From Desulfoprunum sp. (GTDB lineage: Bacteria; Desulfobacterota; Desulfobulbia; Desulfobulbales; Desulfocapsaceae): DNA of 6,550 nt. The stretch lies in NCBI GenBank assembly GCA_030696435.1, contig JAUYSF010000091.1, positions 1-6,550 of the forward strand, given 5' to 3'. The position numbers and the translations under genes are program-made. Below are positions 1 to 6,038 of the stretch, piece after piece. The notes under the pieces were generated by a model, which did no database searches, was not told the origin of the DNA, and was given only the letters and a program-made list of their open reading frames with translations. The first letter of the stretch is position 1. Every line of letters begins with the position of its first letter.

Positions 1-1
1 G

Positions 2-1378
2 GTTGAGGAAGCTGAGGAGCTTTTCTTCAGCTCGACCGAAGAAGAAAACCTCATTGAAAGCCAGAAAAAAGATGAAGGGCAAGTGGTAGAGGCCGAAGAC
101 CTCTCCCTCGATTTTGAACCCGGAGTATCTTCTGCATTGCCGGAAGGTGATTCTGTCTTGAAAACAGGCGAGATTGATCTGACTAGGGCCTTTGATTCAG
201 ATACTGAAACTAATGCAGAAATGTATGCTGCACCAGCATTTATCGCTGAGCCTTCTCTTCAAGATGAAGATAACGAGTTTCTTGCAGTTTTTGAAGAAGT
301 GCCTGAAGAGGCTGCAGTGGATGATTTGCCCTTACCACAGTTGTCTGCGGCAGTTCAAGCAGCACAGTTCACTTCTGTAGAACACGGACAGGTAGAAATA
401 CCGGTACCAGAGCAAGTGTCCCTGCTTGTAGATGACATCGAGTTGACTGTTGGTGAAGAAGGCTCTTTTGAAGAGGACTTCATCCTTTCACCTGCCGAAG
501 ATTTTTTGTCAAATCTCCGTGCTTGTGTCAGTTCTATCGGTATCGAGTTGAATGATGCCATTATCCAGGGGCTCTACAAGGAAATCAACGGACTACGGAG
601 TCGATGGATTTCAAGACCCATTGAGAAATCTTTTCTGCAATTGCTTTCAACCATCACCCAGCATATCGACCACTATCGCTATGAATCGAGCTCAGAGGCC
701 TTGGGTCTTCTGCAGTCAGTGATGAATAGCTTTGCCGAATCACTTGCAGGAGTTGATGATCTTGCGGCACAGGAAACACTCTTGGCTGAGACAACCAAGG
801 TCCTGTTCTGGCAGCAGGGAATGTTGAACAGGCAGGCAGTGACCAGAGGTGTTAATCTGACTTTTGCAGATCCTGTTCGATTCCAAGCTGGCGAATCCAT
901 CGATGATGAGGTGATCTCCTTTGTTGAGGATGATAGTGATAAGGAGTTGACCGCTGTATTCGAAAATGTCGAAGACGAAGATAAAATATCGGAGGATGGA
1001 TCAATCGGAAGAGACAGTGAGGAATTCCTTGAACTCCCAGGTGTTGTGTATTCTTTTTCTGATGAAATAGAGAGCGATGGCCTCTCTGCTGGTGTCTCTG
1101 TTTCTGATGAGTTGGCCTTTGAAAAAGAGCAAGACTCGTACCCCGCATCTGATGAAAGGAAATCGGATGAAGTTGTGACCACTGCAGATGAGTTGCTCTT
1201 TTCAGATCTCGAAGCAGATCTAGCCGCAGAACGTACCAATATTGCTGGTGGTGTACATGAGGCTGCCCCTTTTGATCAGCAGCTCAAGTCTTTGATCCAG
1301 AGTGAGTTTGCCATGATCCGCCAAGAGTGGCAGAATGATCTGGCGGCATTGCGAAATGAGTTAAAAGAAAACGAATAG
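2..1378 (+). CDS. Acidic low-complexity protein with a helical core domain, 3' part (5' end outside window)
   Basis: I do not recognise this protein. The frame is open from base 2, so the true start lies upstream of the window. The GTG at 83 is an internal valine codon with no convincing ribosome binding site, so 458 codons are visible. The chain is very rich in Asp, Glu and Ser. Degenerate short repeats recur: EFLAVFEEV (275-301) resembles ELTAVFENV (944-970), and EELFFS (14-31) resembles DELLFS near 1190. A less acidic, predicted helical segment sits at about 500-830 (from FLSNLRACVSS to LFWQQGML); its pattern resembles an uncharacterised helical segment I associate with acidic deltaproteobacterial proteins, which is memory-based inference. 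The last 35 residues (FDQQLKSLIQ onward) look like an amphipathic helix or short coiled coil. No signal peptide or membrane segment is visible in this part. An intrinsic terminator follows about 70 nt after the TAG stop. A scaffold or interaction role is possible but unproven. Reality of the gene is well supported; function is unknown. Confidence 0.8.
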   Translation, partial: VEEAEELFFSSTEEENLIESQKKDEGQVVEAEDLSLDFEPGVSSALPEGDSVLKTGEIDLTRAFDSDTETNAEMYAAPAFIAEPSLQDEDNEFLAVFEEVPEEAAVDDLPLPQLSAAVQAAQFTSVEHGQVEIPVPEQVSLLVDDIELTVGEEGSFEEDFILSPAEDFLSNLRACVSSIGIELNDAIIQGLYKEINGLRSRWISRPIEKSFLQLLSTITQHIDHYRYESSSEALGLLQSVMNSFAESLAGVDDLAAQETLLAETTKVLFWQQGMLNRQAVTRGVNLTFADPVRFQAGESIDDEVISFVEDDSDKELTAVFENVEDEDKISEDGSIGRDSEEFLELPGVVYSFSDEIESDGLSAGVSVSDELAFEKEQDSYPASDERKSDEVVTTADELLFSDLEADLAAERTNIAGGVHEAAPFDQQLKSLIQSEFAMIRQEWQNDLAALRNELKENE

Positions 1379-1450
1379 CAGGATATTGACAGATACCAGT
1401 TTATAGCGCCAGGCCGATAAAACCAATCTGACGTTAATAATTGATTCAAG

Positions 1451-1490
1451 AAGGGCTGCCTCCTCCAAAGGGTGCAGCCCTTTTTTTGTT
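1451..1490 (+). terminator. Rho-independent terminator of the acidic-protein gene
   Basis: Arms AAGGGCTGC (1451-1459) and GCAGCCCTT (1474-1482) form a 9-bp perfect stem, G+C-rich in its inner seven pairs, with a 14-nt loop. A run of seven T (1481-1487) starts within the last two stem pairs. The T-run is on the + strand, so it serves the gene ending at 1378. Read on the - strand the same stem is followed by CTTGAATC, which is a poor U-tract, so it is at best a weak terminator for the oncoming cytochrome b transcript. Confidence 0.88.
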
Positions 1491-1672
1491 CAATCCAAAC
1501 CTTCAAACACTTTTATCGGATAGGAACTGTGCAATTCCTTCGGGTACTAAACTATTGGTTACAGACCATATCGCCCTCGGTTGGTGTCGCTCTCTCATGC
1601 GATGTTTGAAATACAAGACGTGGTTTATGTACAATGTTGAGAGGCACTTTATGGTTGAAAAAGTCGAGGGTG
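1491..1672. other. Convergent intergenic spacer without a recognisable gene
   Basis: This lies between the terminator of the + strand gene and the 3' end of cytochrome b on the - strand. The reading frame that crosses it has no credible start or family resemblance. A 5-bp inverted repeat, AGGAA (1522-1526) with TTCCT (1535-1539), lacks a T-run. I see no tRNA, no clear - strand terminator and no other RNA element. How the cytochrome b transcript ends is therefore not visible. Confidence 0.5.
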
Positions 1673-2530
1673 TCATCGTAAGAGCGCTATAATCGTCAAG
1701 GCAAGATAACTGAGCAACCAGATACAGAGAAAGAGAACAACCGGGATGAAAAATCGAGATCTTTTCTGCGCCATAAGTAATGCCAGAATAAAGGCAATCG
1801 GAAAGAGAAAACCGGCAAGAATCGGCGGCAGATAGCGAAGCAATTCCTGCAGGCCAAGAAAAAACCAGGGACCTGAGATATAGGTGACTCCCAGTTTTTC
1901 AGGATCGATGGGAGCGGCGATGATGACGCTGAAGAGGAGCACCAAGCCTGTTATTGCAAGGTTGTCAGTGAAGCGGATTCTATAGCGGCGTAAATGCTCC
2001 CAGGCAAGGATGAGCCAGATAAGATCAAGAGTTATGACATGGGCGATATAGACCCGCTGCATACCGTGTTCACTCATGGCGAAGAGGAGGTTGTTGAGCA
2101 AGGGACCGACAAGTGGTACTGCCAGGAGAACGGATTCAGCGATAAACCCGGCAGAGGTACCTGTGCTGTCGGCACGCAGGACATAGCCAGTAAAGAGCAG
2201 CAAAAGCATGACCGGTAGGGCAAATACAAGTCGGAACCACTGAACGCTCGTGTAGCTGTCTGTGCTGGGAAAGGCAGCCAGCAGGTGGATGATGGTCAGA
2301 AGAAAAAAGAACTGACTTGAGTAAAAATGTAGGGAGCGGAAATATTGGCCATAGGGAATCAACAGGTCTATGGCAGTTGTTGTATAGTACGGGGCAGCAG
2401 GATCATACTGCAGGCCGACGAGTATTCCGGACAAAATTGAAATACACAGACAGACCAGGCTCCATGAACCCCATTTGGCCTTCAGGCAATACAAAAAAAT
2501 GCTATTCGAGAGCATGGGGAATTCAATCAC
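1673..2530 (-). CDS. Cytochrome b subunit of a Rieske/cytochrome b quinol-oxidising complex
   Basis: This is the membrane diheme cytochrome b that oxidises quinol, probably menaquinol, and passes electrons to the adjacent Rieske protein (qcrB/petB-petD-like). It has 285 residues and about seven hydrophobic helices. Helix B carries the haem ligands H68 and H82 (RSLHFYSS...IIHLL). Helix D carries H164 and H179 (IAHVITLD...WEHLRR). The spacing of 13 residues in helix B and 14 in helix D is the cytochrome b6 pattern. FTGYVLRAD (113-121) corresponds to the helix C start and its usual TGY-L motif. GPWFFLGLQELLR (220-232) corresponds to the PEWY quinol-site loop of subunit IV, so b6-like and subunit IV-like parts are fused. 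It is shorter than most fused cytochromes b, with short loops and no C-terminal extension. The GTG start lies inside a GTGA overlap with the Rieske stop. An ATG at codon 6 (2513-2515) is an alternative, but neither has a strong ribosome binding site, so coupled translation is likely. No cytochrome c gene follows. Confidence 0.92.
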   Translation of the reverse strand: MIEFPMLSNSIFLYCLKAKWGSWSLVCLCISILSGILVGLQYDPAAPYYTTTAIDLLIPYGQYFRSLHFYSSQFFFLLTIIHLLAAFPSTDSYTSVQWFRLVFALPVMLLLLFTGYVLRADSTGTSAGFIAESVLLAVPLVGPLLNNLLFAMSEHGMQRVYIAHVITLDLIWLILAWEHLRRYRIRFTDNLAITGLVLLFSVIIAAPIDPEKLGVTYISGPWFFLGLQELLRYLPPILAGFLFPIAFILALLMAQKRSRFFIPVVLFLCIWLLSYLALTIIALLR

Positions 2531-2949
2531 ATGGTGACGATGAAAAAGGGTGAACTCTCACGTTTTTCAACTTCATAGATTTTGAGAGGGTTCTGGGCGG
2601 GGCCATGCAATACCAAACCTTCTTTGGAAAAATGGCTCTGATGGCAGGGGCATATCAGTATGTCCTCGTTTTCATTGTAATTAAGTGTGCAGCCGAGATG
2701 GGTGCATTTGCGCGAGACGGCCCAGAATTTGCTCTCTGTGGCAAAGAGAATAAACTGCGGAGAGAGAAAAAATTTTCCCGGGACAAGCCGTTGAGTGACT
2801 TCAACCCGCAATGGTTTTCTGGGGACATGGAAACCAATGAAGCGTAAAATCGGGTGGAGCAGGGCCAGCCCTCCAAGAATCAAGAGAGCTCTTCGTGTCA
2901 GCAGGACTCGTCGGGCCTTCCGCTTAGATTGGGGTATGGACTTTGTCAA
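2527..2949 (-). CDS. Rieske [2Fe-2S] protein of the cytochrome b complex
   Basis: This is the iron-sulfur subunit (qcrA/petC-like) that takes the first electron from quinol on the outer face of the membrane. It has 140 residues. The N-terminus is strongly basic and contains TRRALLILGG (18-27), which fits a twin-arginine signal followed by a single hydrophobic anchor to about residue 40. Cluster box 1 is CTHLGC (82-87) and box 2 is CPCHQSH (100-106). By family knowledge C82, H84, C100 and H103 bind the cluster and C87-C102 form the disulfide. GPA (117-119) is the conserved proline-loop motif. Relative to high-potential Rieske proteins the box 2 glycine is Q104 and the hydrogen-bonding tyrosine position is F107, while S105 is kept. 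The TTG start at 2949-2947 is the only start before the signal region and shares TTGA with the coaD stop. Purines (GAGAAAG) lie about 10 nt upstream. It is followed by cytochrome b with a 4-nt overlap. Confidence 0.95.
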   Translation of the reverse strand: MTKSIPQSKRKARRVLLTRRALLILGGLALLHPILRFIGFHVPRKPLRVEVTQRLVPGKFFLSPQFILFATESKFWAVSRKCTHLGCTLNYNENEDILICPCHQSHFSKEGLVLHGPAQNPLKIYEVEKRESSPFFIVTM

Positions 2950-3449
2950 AGCCCAAACTTTCTCTTCAGCATCTCACTCACACGTGGGGGCACCATATCG
3001 CTGATGTCACCTCCATGGCGGGCGGCATCCTTGATAATCGAAGAGCTGATAAATATCCAGCGAAGACCGGGCATGAGAAAGATGGTGTCTACCTCCCGTT
3101 CGAGTTTTCTGTTCATTAAGGCGAGCTGAAATTCATAATCAAAGTCGGAAACCGCTCGGAGCCCGCGGATGATGGCTTTGGCTTTTTGCTGTACGGCATA
3201 TTCAACCAGCAGACCGGACACTGATTCTACTCTCACCCGTGAAGTGTCTTCATTAAACACCTCTCGTATCATCTCTATCCGTTCAGTCAGGGTGAAGAGA
3301 GGAGTTTTGCCGGGATTGATAGCCACGGCGACGAGAACCGTGTCAAAGAGGTTGAGGGCACGATTGATGATGTCGATATGACCATTGGTAATGGGGTCAA
3401 AGGTCCCCGGATAGATTGCGATGGAGGGGGTGGTTTGGGTATTTTCCAT
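2946..3449 (-). CDS. coaD: Phosphopantetheine adenylyltransferase (PPAT)
   Basis: CoaD transfers AMP from ATP to 4'-phosphopantetheine, giving dephospho-CoA, the fourth step of coenzyme A synthesis in the cytosol. From the ATG at 3449 the protein has 167 residues, normal for the family. The nucleotidyltransferase signature YPGTFDPITNGH (13-24) includes the (T/H)xGH motif with H24. RGLRAVSDFDYE (95-106) is the central conserved segment. ISSSIIK (134-140) is the second nucleotide-binding motif. The fit to the E. coli enzyme runs over the full length. A TTG two codons upstream (3455) is in frame, but the GAG ribosome-binding remnant lies 6 nt before the ATG and directly abuts the TTG, so ATG is preferred. 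It lies 46 nt after rsmD, a common bacterial pairing. Its TGA stop overlaps the TTG start of the Rieske gene. Confidence 0.97.
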   Translation of the reverse strand: MENTQTTPSIAIYPGTFDPITNGHIDIINRALNLFDTVLVAVAINPGKTPLFTLTERIEMIREVFNEDTSRVRVESVSGLLVEYAVQQKAKAIIRGLRAVSDFDYEFQLALMNRKLEREVDTIFLMPGLRWIFISSSIIKDAARHGGDISDMVPPRVSEMLKRKFGL

Positions 3450-3495
3450 TTTCAACTCAATACGTTAAGAGAAATTAAGCTATATCTACAGGCGA

Positions 3496-4137
3496 TTATG
3501 GATGGTTTCGCAAGGTACTTTGATAGATCCAGAAGCCAGTTTCACCATAGGTGCGTTTGTCGACGAGTCTGAGTGTGGAGAACTGGTCAACCAGAGTTTC
3601 ACTTGATCGTTCCTCTGCAATGAGAAGACCGTCAGGCTTCAGTCGATTATGGTTGTCCCAATCTTTCAAAAGCTGTTGGCATAGCCCTGTGGAATACGGT
3701 GGATCCAGAAACACCAGATCAAAGCTTGAAAGCTGCTTTTTGTCAAAGGTTTTTAAGGGCAGGCCTTTTCGCAGGTCATGTTGAATGACCGAAATGATGG
3801 CAGGCTTTTTCGCATGGGGGAGGGGCTTCTGAGGCGGATGATCTGGCGGGGACATGCTGATTCCCGGCATACAGACCAGGAGATTTCGTTTGATCAGTTC
3901 CAATGCCTGGCGGCTATTTTCAACAAACGTCACAGTGTTCGCTCCGCGGCTCAAGGCCTCAAGGCCGAGGGCGCCGGTGCCGGCAAAGAGATCCAAGACA
4001 TCGGCATGCTCAATGTGGCCGCTGATGATATTAAACAGGGCCTCCCGTGCACGATCAGAAGTCGGTCTGATAGCTTGGCTGTTTGCTGGCGGGGAAAAGA
4101 GCTTTCTGCCCCTTGCCCATCCGCTGATAATTCTCAA
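3496..4137 (-). CDS. rsmD: 16S rRNA (guanine(966)-N(2))-methyltransferase
   Basis: RsmD is a SAM-dependent methyltransferase that modifies G966 of 16S rRNA during small-subunit assembly. It has 213 residues. The N-terminal family signature MRIISGWARGRKL (1-13) and RPTSDRAREALFNII (24-38) are clear. DLFAGTGALGLEALSRGA (49-66) is the SAM-binding loop. DPPY (145-148) is the catalytic motif of N2-guanine methyltransferases. Between the two lies a Pro/His/Lys-rich stretch at about 91-113 (PGISMSPPDHPPQKP...) that looks like an insertion compared with E. coli RsmD. The start is TTG at 4137-4135: no ATG or GTG occurs in frame upstream before the stop at 4224-4222, and TTG gives the expected N-terminus. 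No strong ribosome binding site is visible. It lies between asd (114-nt spacer with a hairpin) and coaD. Confidence 0.95.
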   Translation of the reverse strand: MRIISGWARGRKLFSPPANSQAIRPTSDRAREALFNIISGHIEHADVLDLFAGTGALGLEALSRGANTVTFVENSRQALELIKRNLLVCMPGISMSPPDHPPQKPLPHAKKPAIISVIQHDLRKGLPLKTFDKKQLSSFDLVFLDPPYSTGLCQQLLKDWDNHNRLKPDGLLIAEERSSETLVDQFSTLRLVDKRTYGETGFWIYQSTLRNHP

Positions 4138-4190
4138 GTATTGACCAGTAAGGTGGAGAGTCGGCCCATCTGCCGGAAAGAGTGCTGGTA

Positions 4191-4239
4191 ATGTTGCCCG
4201 GCTGCACCCCCATGGAGTTTTTCAGACCGGGCAGAACAT
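4191..4239 (-). promoter_or_regulatory. Long imperfect hairpin in the asd-rsmD spacer
   Basis: Outer arms ATGTT/AACAT (4191-4195 with 4235-4239) and GCCCGG/CCGGGC (4196-4201 with 4227-4232) pair perfectly around a 2-nt bulge. CTG/CAG (4202-4204 with 4223-4225) extends the stem past a 1-nt bulge. In the - strand RNA, ACUCC and GGGGU pair further inward with one U-G wobble, leaving a 3-nt AUG loop. The wobble becomes an A-C mismatch on the + strand, so the structure is better as RNA of the operon strand. No T-run follows, so it is not a standard terminator. It may be a processing, stabilising or attenuation element, or a small dispersed repeat. Confidence 0.55.
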
Positions 4240-4251
4240 CGAGGTCGACAA

Positions 4252-5280
4252 TCAGAGATAGTTAGCTATGAGTTCTTCAGCTATCTGCACAGCATTAAGG
4301 GCAGCACCTTTTAAGATGTTGTCGGAGACTACCCAGAGATTGATGCCGTTGGCAATAGATTCGTCTTCACGAATACGACCGACCAGGGTCTCAAATTTTC
4401 CGGCGCAGTCGGTAGCCAGAGGATAGATGCCCTTGGCAGGGTCATCAACGAGCCTGACTCCGAGGGCGGTACTCAGGATTCTCTTGACCTCACTGGCGCT
4501 GATCTTTTCTCGTGTCTCGATATTGATCGATTCCGAGTGGCCATAGTATACGGGAACCCGCACTGCTGTGGCCGTGACGCCGATCTCCTGATCCTCGAAG
4601 ATCTTTCTGGTTTCATTGACCATCTTCATCTCTTCCTTGGTGTAGCCGTTATCTAGAAAAGAATCGATCTGCGGCAGGCAGTTGAAGGCGATCTGATGAG
4701 GATACACTTTGGCCTCCATTGGTTTGCCGTCGGCGTAGGCCAATATCTGGTTTTTCAGCTCGGCAATGGCCTTGGCGCCGGTTCCCGAGACGGCCTGGTA
4801 GGTCGAGACCACGATGCGTTTGATGCCGACTTTATCGTAAATCGGTTTGAGGGCTACCAGCATCTGGATGGTGGAACAGTTCGGGTTGGCGATGATGCCC
4901 CGTTTGGTATATTGACCGATGGCATGGGGATTGACTTCCGGGACCACGAGGGGGACATCCGGATGCATACGGAAGGCGCTTGAATTGTCGATAACTACTG
5001 CGCCGGCGGCTGCAGCGGCCGGGCCGAATTCGAGCGAGCGGTCTCCTCCAGCGGAAAAAAGGGCTATATCGATACCGGCAAAGGCGTCCTTTGAGAGAAG
5101 CTGGACGGCAATCTCTTGCCCTCTGAAGGTGAGCGTCTTGCCGACAGAGCGTTCTGAGGCAAGGAGCCGCAATTCCTTGATGGGAAAATTCTTTCTTTCC
5201 AAGACATCGAGCATGGCGCCGCCGACGGCTCCTGTGGCCCCGGCAATCGCGACATTGTAAAGTTTTTTTGCATCAGCCAT
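4252..5280 (-). CDS. asd: Aspartate-semialdehyde dehydrogenase
   Basis: Asd reduces L-aspartyl 4-phosphate to L-aspartate 4-semialdehyde with NADPH. This is the branch point to lysine and diaminopimelate, threonine, methionine and isoleucine. It has 342 residues, the usual size. GATGAVG (14-20) is the dinucleotide-binding loop. NPNCST (132-137) carries the catalytic nucleophile C135. Q162 in STYQAVSGTG (159-168) and the segment RVPVYYGHS (241-249), with R241 and the base H248, match the known substrate-binding and acid/base residues. The ATG start is supported by AGAGGA (5288-5293) with a 7-nt spacer. It follows psd after 113 nt and precedes rsmD. Because threonine is the precursor of isoleucine, nearness to ilvN makes some pathway sense, though the spacer leaves room for separate control. 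The call is secure. Confidence 0.97.
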   Translation of the reverse strand: MADAKKLYNVAIAGATGAVGGAMLDVLERKNFPIKELRLLASERSVGKTLTFRGQEIAVQLLSKDAFAGIDIALFSAGGDRSLEFGPAAAAAGAVVIDNSSAFRMHPDVPLVVPEVNPHAIGQYTKRGIIANPNCSTIQMLVALKPIYDKVGIKRIVVSTYQAVSGTGAKAIAELKNQILAYADGKPMEAKVYPHQIAFNCLPQIDSFLDNGYTKEEMKMVNETRKIFEDQEIGVTATAVRVPVYYGHSESINIETREKISASEVKRILSTALGVRLVDDPAKGIYPLATDCAGKFETLVGRIREDESIANGINLWVVSDNILKGAALNAVQIAEELIANYL

Positions 5281-5287
5281 TACATAA

Positions 5288-5293
5288 TCCTCT
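5288..5293 (-). promoter_or_regulatory. Ribosome binding site of asd
   Basis: AGAGGA on the - strand, 7 nt before the ATG. It is the clearest Shine-Dalgarno match in the block, and it fixes the asd start. Confidence 0.75.
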
Positions 5294-5305
5294 GTAATAA
5301 AATTA

Positions 5306-5323
5306 CACCCTCCTTCAAGGGTG
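5306..5323 (-). promoter_or_regulatory. Small hairpin with following A/T-rich tract in the asd leader
   Basis: On the - strand CACCCT and AGGGTG form a 6-bp perfect stem with a 6-nt loop, followed by TAATTTTATTA. It resembles a weak terminator or attenuator between psd and asd. A second small stem, TTGCT/AGCAA with a 4-nt loop (5331-5344), lies just upstream. The short stem and interrupted T-run make full termination doubtful. I see no riboswitch, and in particular nothing like a lysine riboswitch, which would need far more space. Confidence 0.35.
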
Positions 5324-5393
5324 CGGAATATTGCTGGAGAGCAACCGGTACCGCGTCAGTTCGTGGTGGCGACGGTTACTCGCTCAAGAGATC

Positions 5394-6038
5394 TCAGGTC
5401 AAATAGCCGAGGATAGTTTCCCCGGCTACGACCTTCTGTCCGACTGTAACCTTGAGTTCCGTATCTTTCGGGAGATAGAGGTCAACACGTGATCCGAAAC
5501 GAATCAGGCCAAAACGCCTGCCGCGCTGCACTGTATCCTGTGGCTCAAGCCAGCAGACGATTCTTCTGGCAATCAAGCCGGCTATCTGGACAAAGGCAAT
5601 TTTTCGGCCGGATGCGGTGGTCAAGAGCGTGGCACAATATTCATTGTGCAGTGCCCCTTGGGCGGAATCGGCCGAATAGAATTTGCCGGGGGTATACATG
5701 ACTCTGTTGACTATGCCATCACAAGGAATGCGGTTGACGTGTACATTGAAGACATTCATGAAGATGGAGATCTTGTAAGCCTGGCTCTGGGTAAAGGCCG
5801 TGTCGGAGACGTCTTCGATCAGAATGACCTTGCCGTCAGCAGGGGCTACCAGAGCATCACTTCTTTCGGGGATAAATCTTTCGGGATCCCGGAAAAAGTA
5901 GAGAATAAAAACAGTAGTAATGAGCGCTAATGTGGTAAGGCAACTGTAGCCGAGGTTGGCGAAAATCAGGGTTATAAAAGCTGATAATCCGATAAAAGGG
6001 AAACCTTCTTTGGCAACAGGGATTCGTGGGGAAAGCAT
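5394..6038 (-). CDS. psd: Phosphatidylserine decarboxylase proenzyme, short (PSD-A type) form
   Basis: Psd decarboxylates phosphatidylserine to phosphatidylethanolamine at the inner membrane. It is made as a proenzyme that cleaves itself to create a pyruvoyl cofactor. It has 214 residues, the length of the short family rather than the roughly 320 of the E. coli type. Two hydrophobic segments at about 12-30 and 33-49 anchor it, followed by YFFRDPER (47-54), typical of the family. APADGKV (65-71) carries the conserved D68, and FNVHVNRIPCDG (97-108) the conserved H100. RFGLIRFGSRVDLYLP (175-190) contains the cleavage site, between G182 and S183, giving a 32-residue alpha chain with the pyruvoyl group. 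The ATG start has GAGG (6049-6052) 10 nt upstream. It follows ilvN directly, and the partner gene pssA for phosphatidylserine synthesis is not in the window. Confidence 0.95.
   Translation of the reverse strand: MLSPRIPVAKEGFPFIGLSAFITLIFANLGYSCLTTLALITTVFILYFFRDPERFIPERSDALVAPADGKVILIEDVSDTAFTQSQAYKISIFMNVFNVHVNRIPCDGIVNRVMYTPGKFYSADSAQGALHNEYCATLLTTASGRKIAFVQIAGLIARRIVCWLEPQDTVQRGRRFGLIRFGSRVDLYLPKDTELKVTVGQKVVAGETILGYLT

Noticed and set aside
83..85. GTG as start codon of the acidic protein
   Set aside because: The frame stays open for 27 codons upstream with the same acidic composition, so this GTG is an internal valine.
679..1239. Long serine-rich reading frame on the - strand (186 codons)
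   Set aside because: It is the antisense of the Asp/Glu/Ser-rich gene; the serine bias comes from reading acidic codons backwards, and no start signal or family resemblance is seen.
1606..1635. Promoter-like TTGAAA and TACAAT with an 18-nt gap on the + strand
   Set aside because: Nothing downstream on that strand is a gene; it would only give antisense RNA to cytochrome b. A match of this quality is expected by chance in A/T-rich spacer DNA.
1441..1692. Possible small gene on the + strand downstream of the terminator
   Set aside because: It starts inside the terminator hairpin and its translation has no domain-like character; it also runs into the 3' end of cytochrome b.
2944..2949. TTGACA, a perfect -35 box, at the Rieske start
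   Set aside because: It is formed by the start codon and second codon of the Rieske gene, and no matching -10 with a downstream gene arrangement is evident.
3778..4191. Reading frame of 137 codons on the + strand inside rsmD
   Set aside because: It lies fully antisense to rsmD, whose motifs are unmistakable, and has no ribosome binding site or recognisable domain.
5308..5317. Strong Shine-Dalgarno-like AAGGAGG on the - strand upstream of asd
   Set aside because: It lies within the small hairpin and no start codon at suitable spacing opens a reading frame; asd has its own closer site at 5288-5293.
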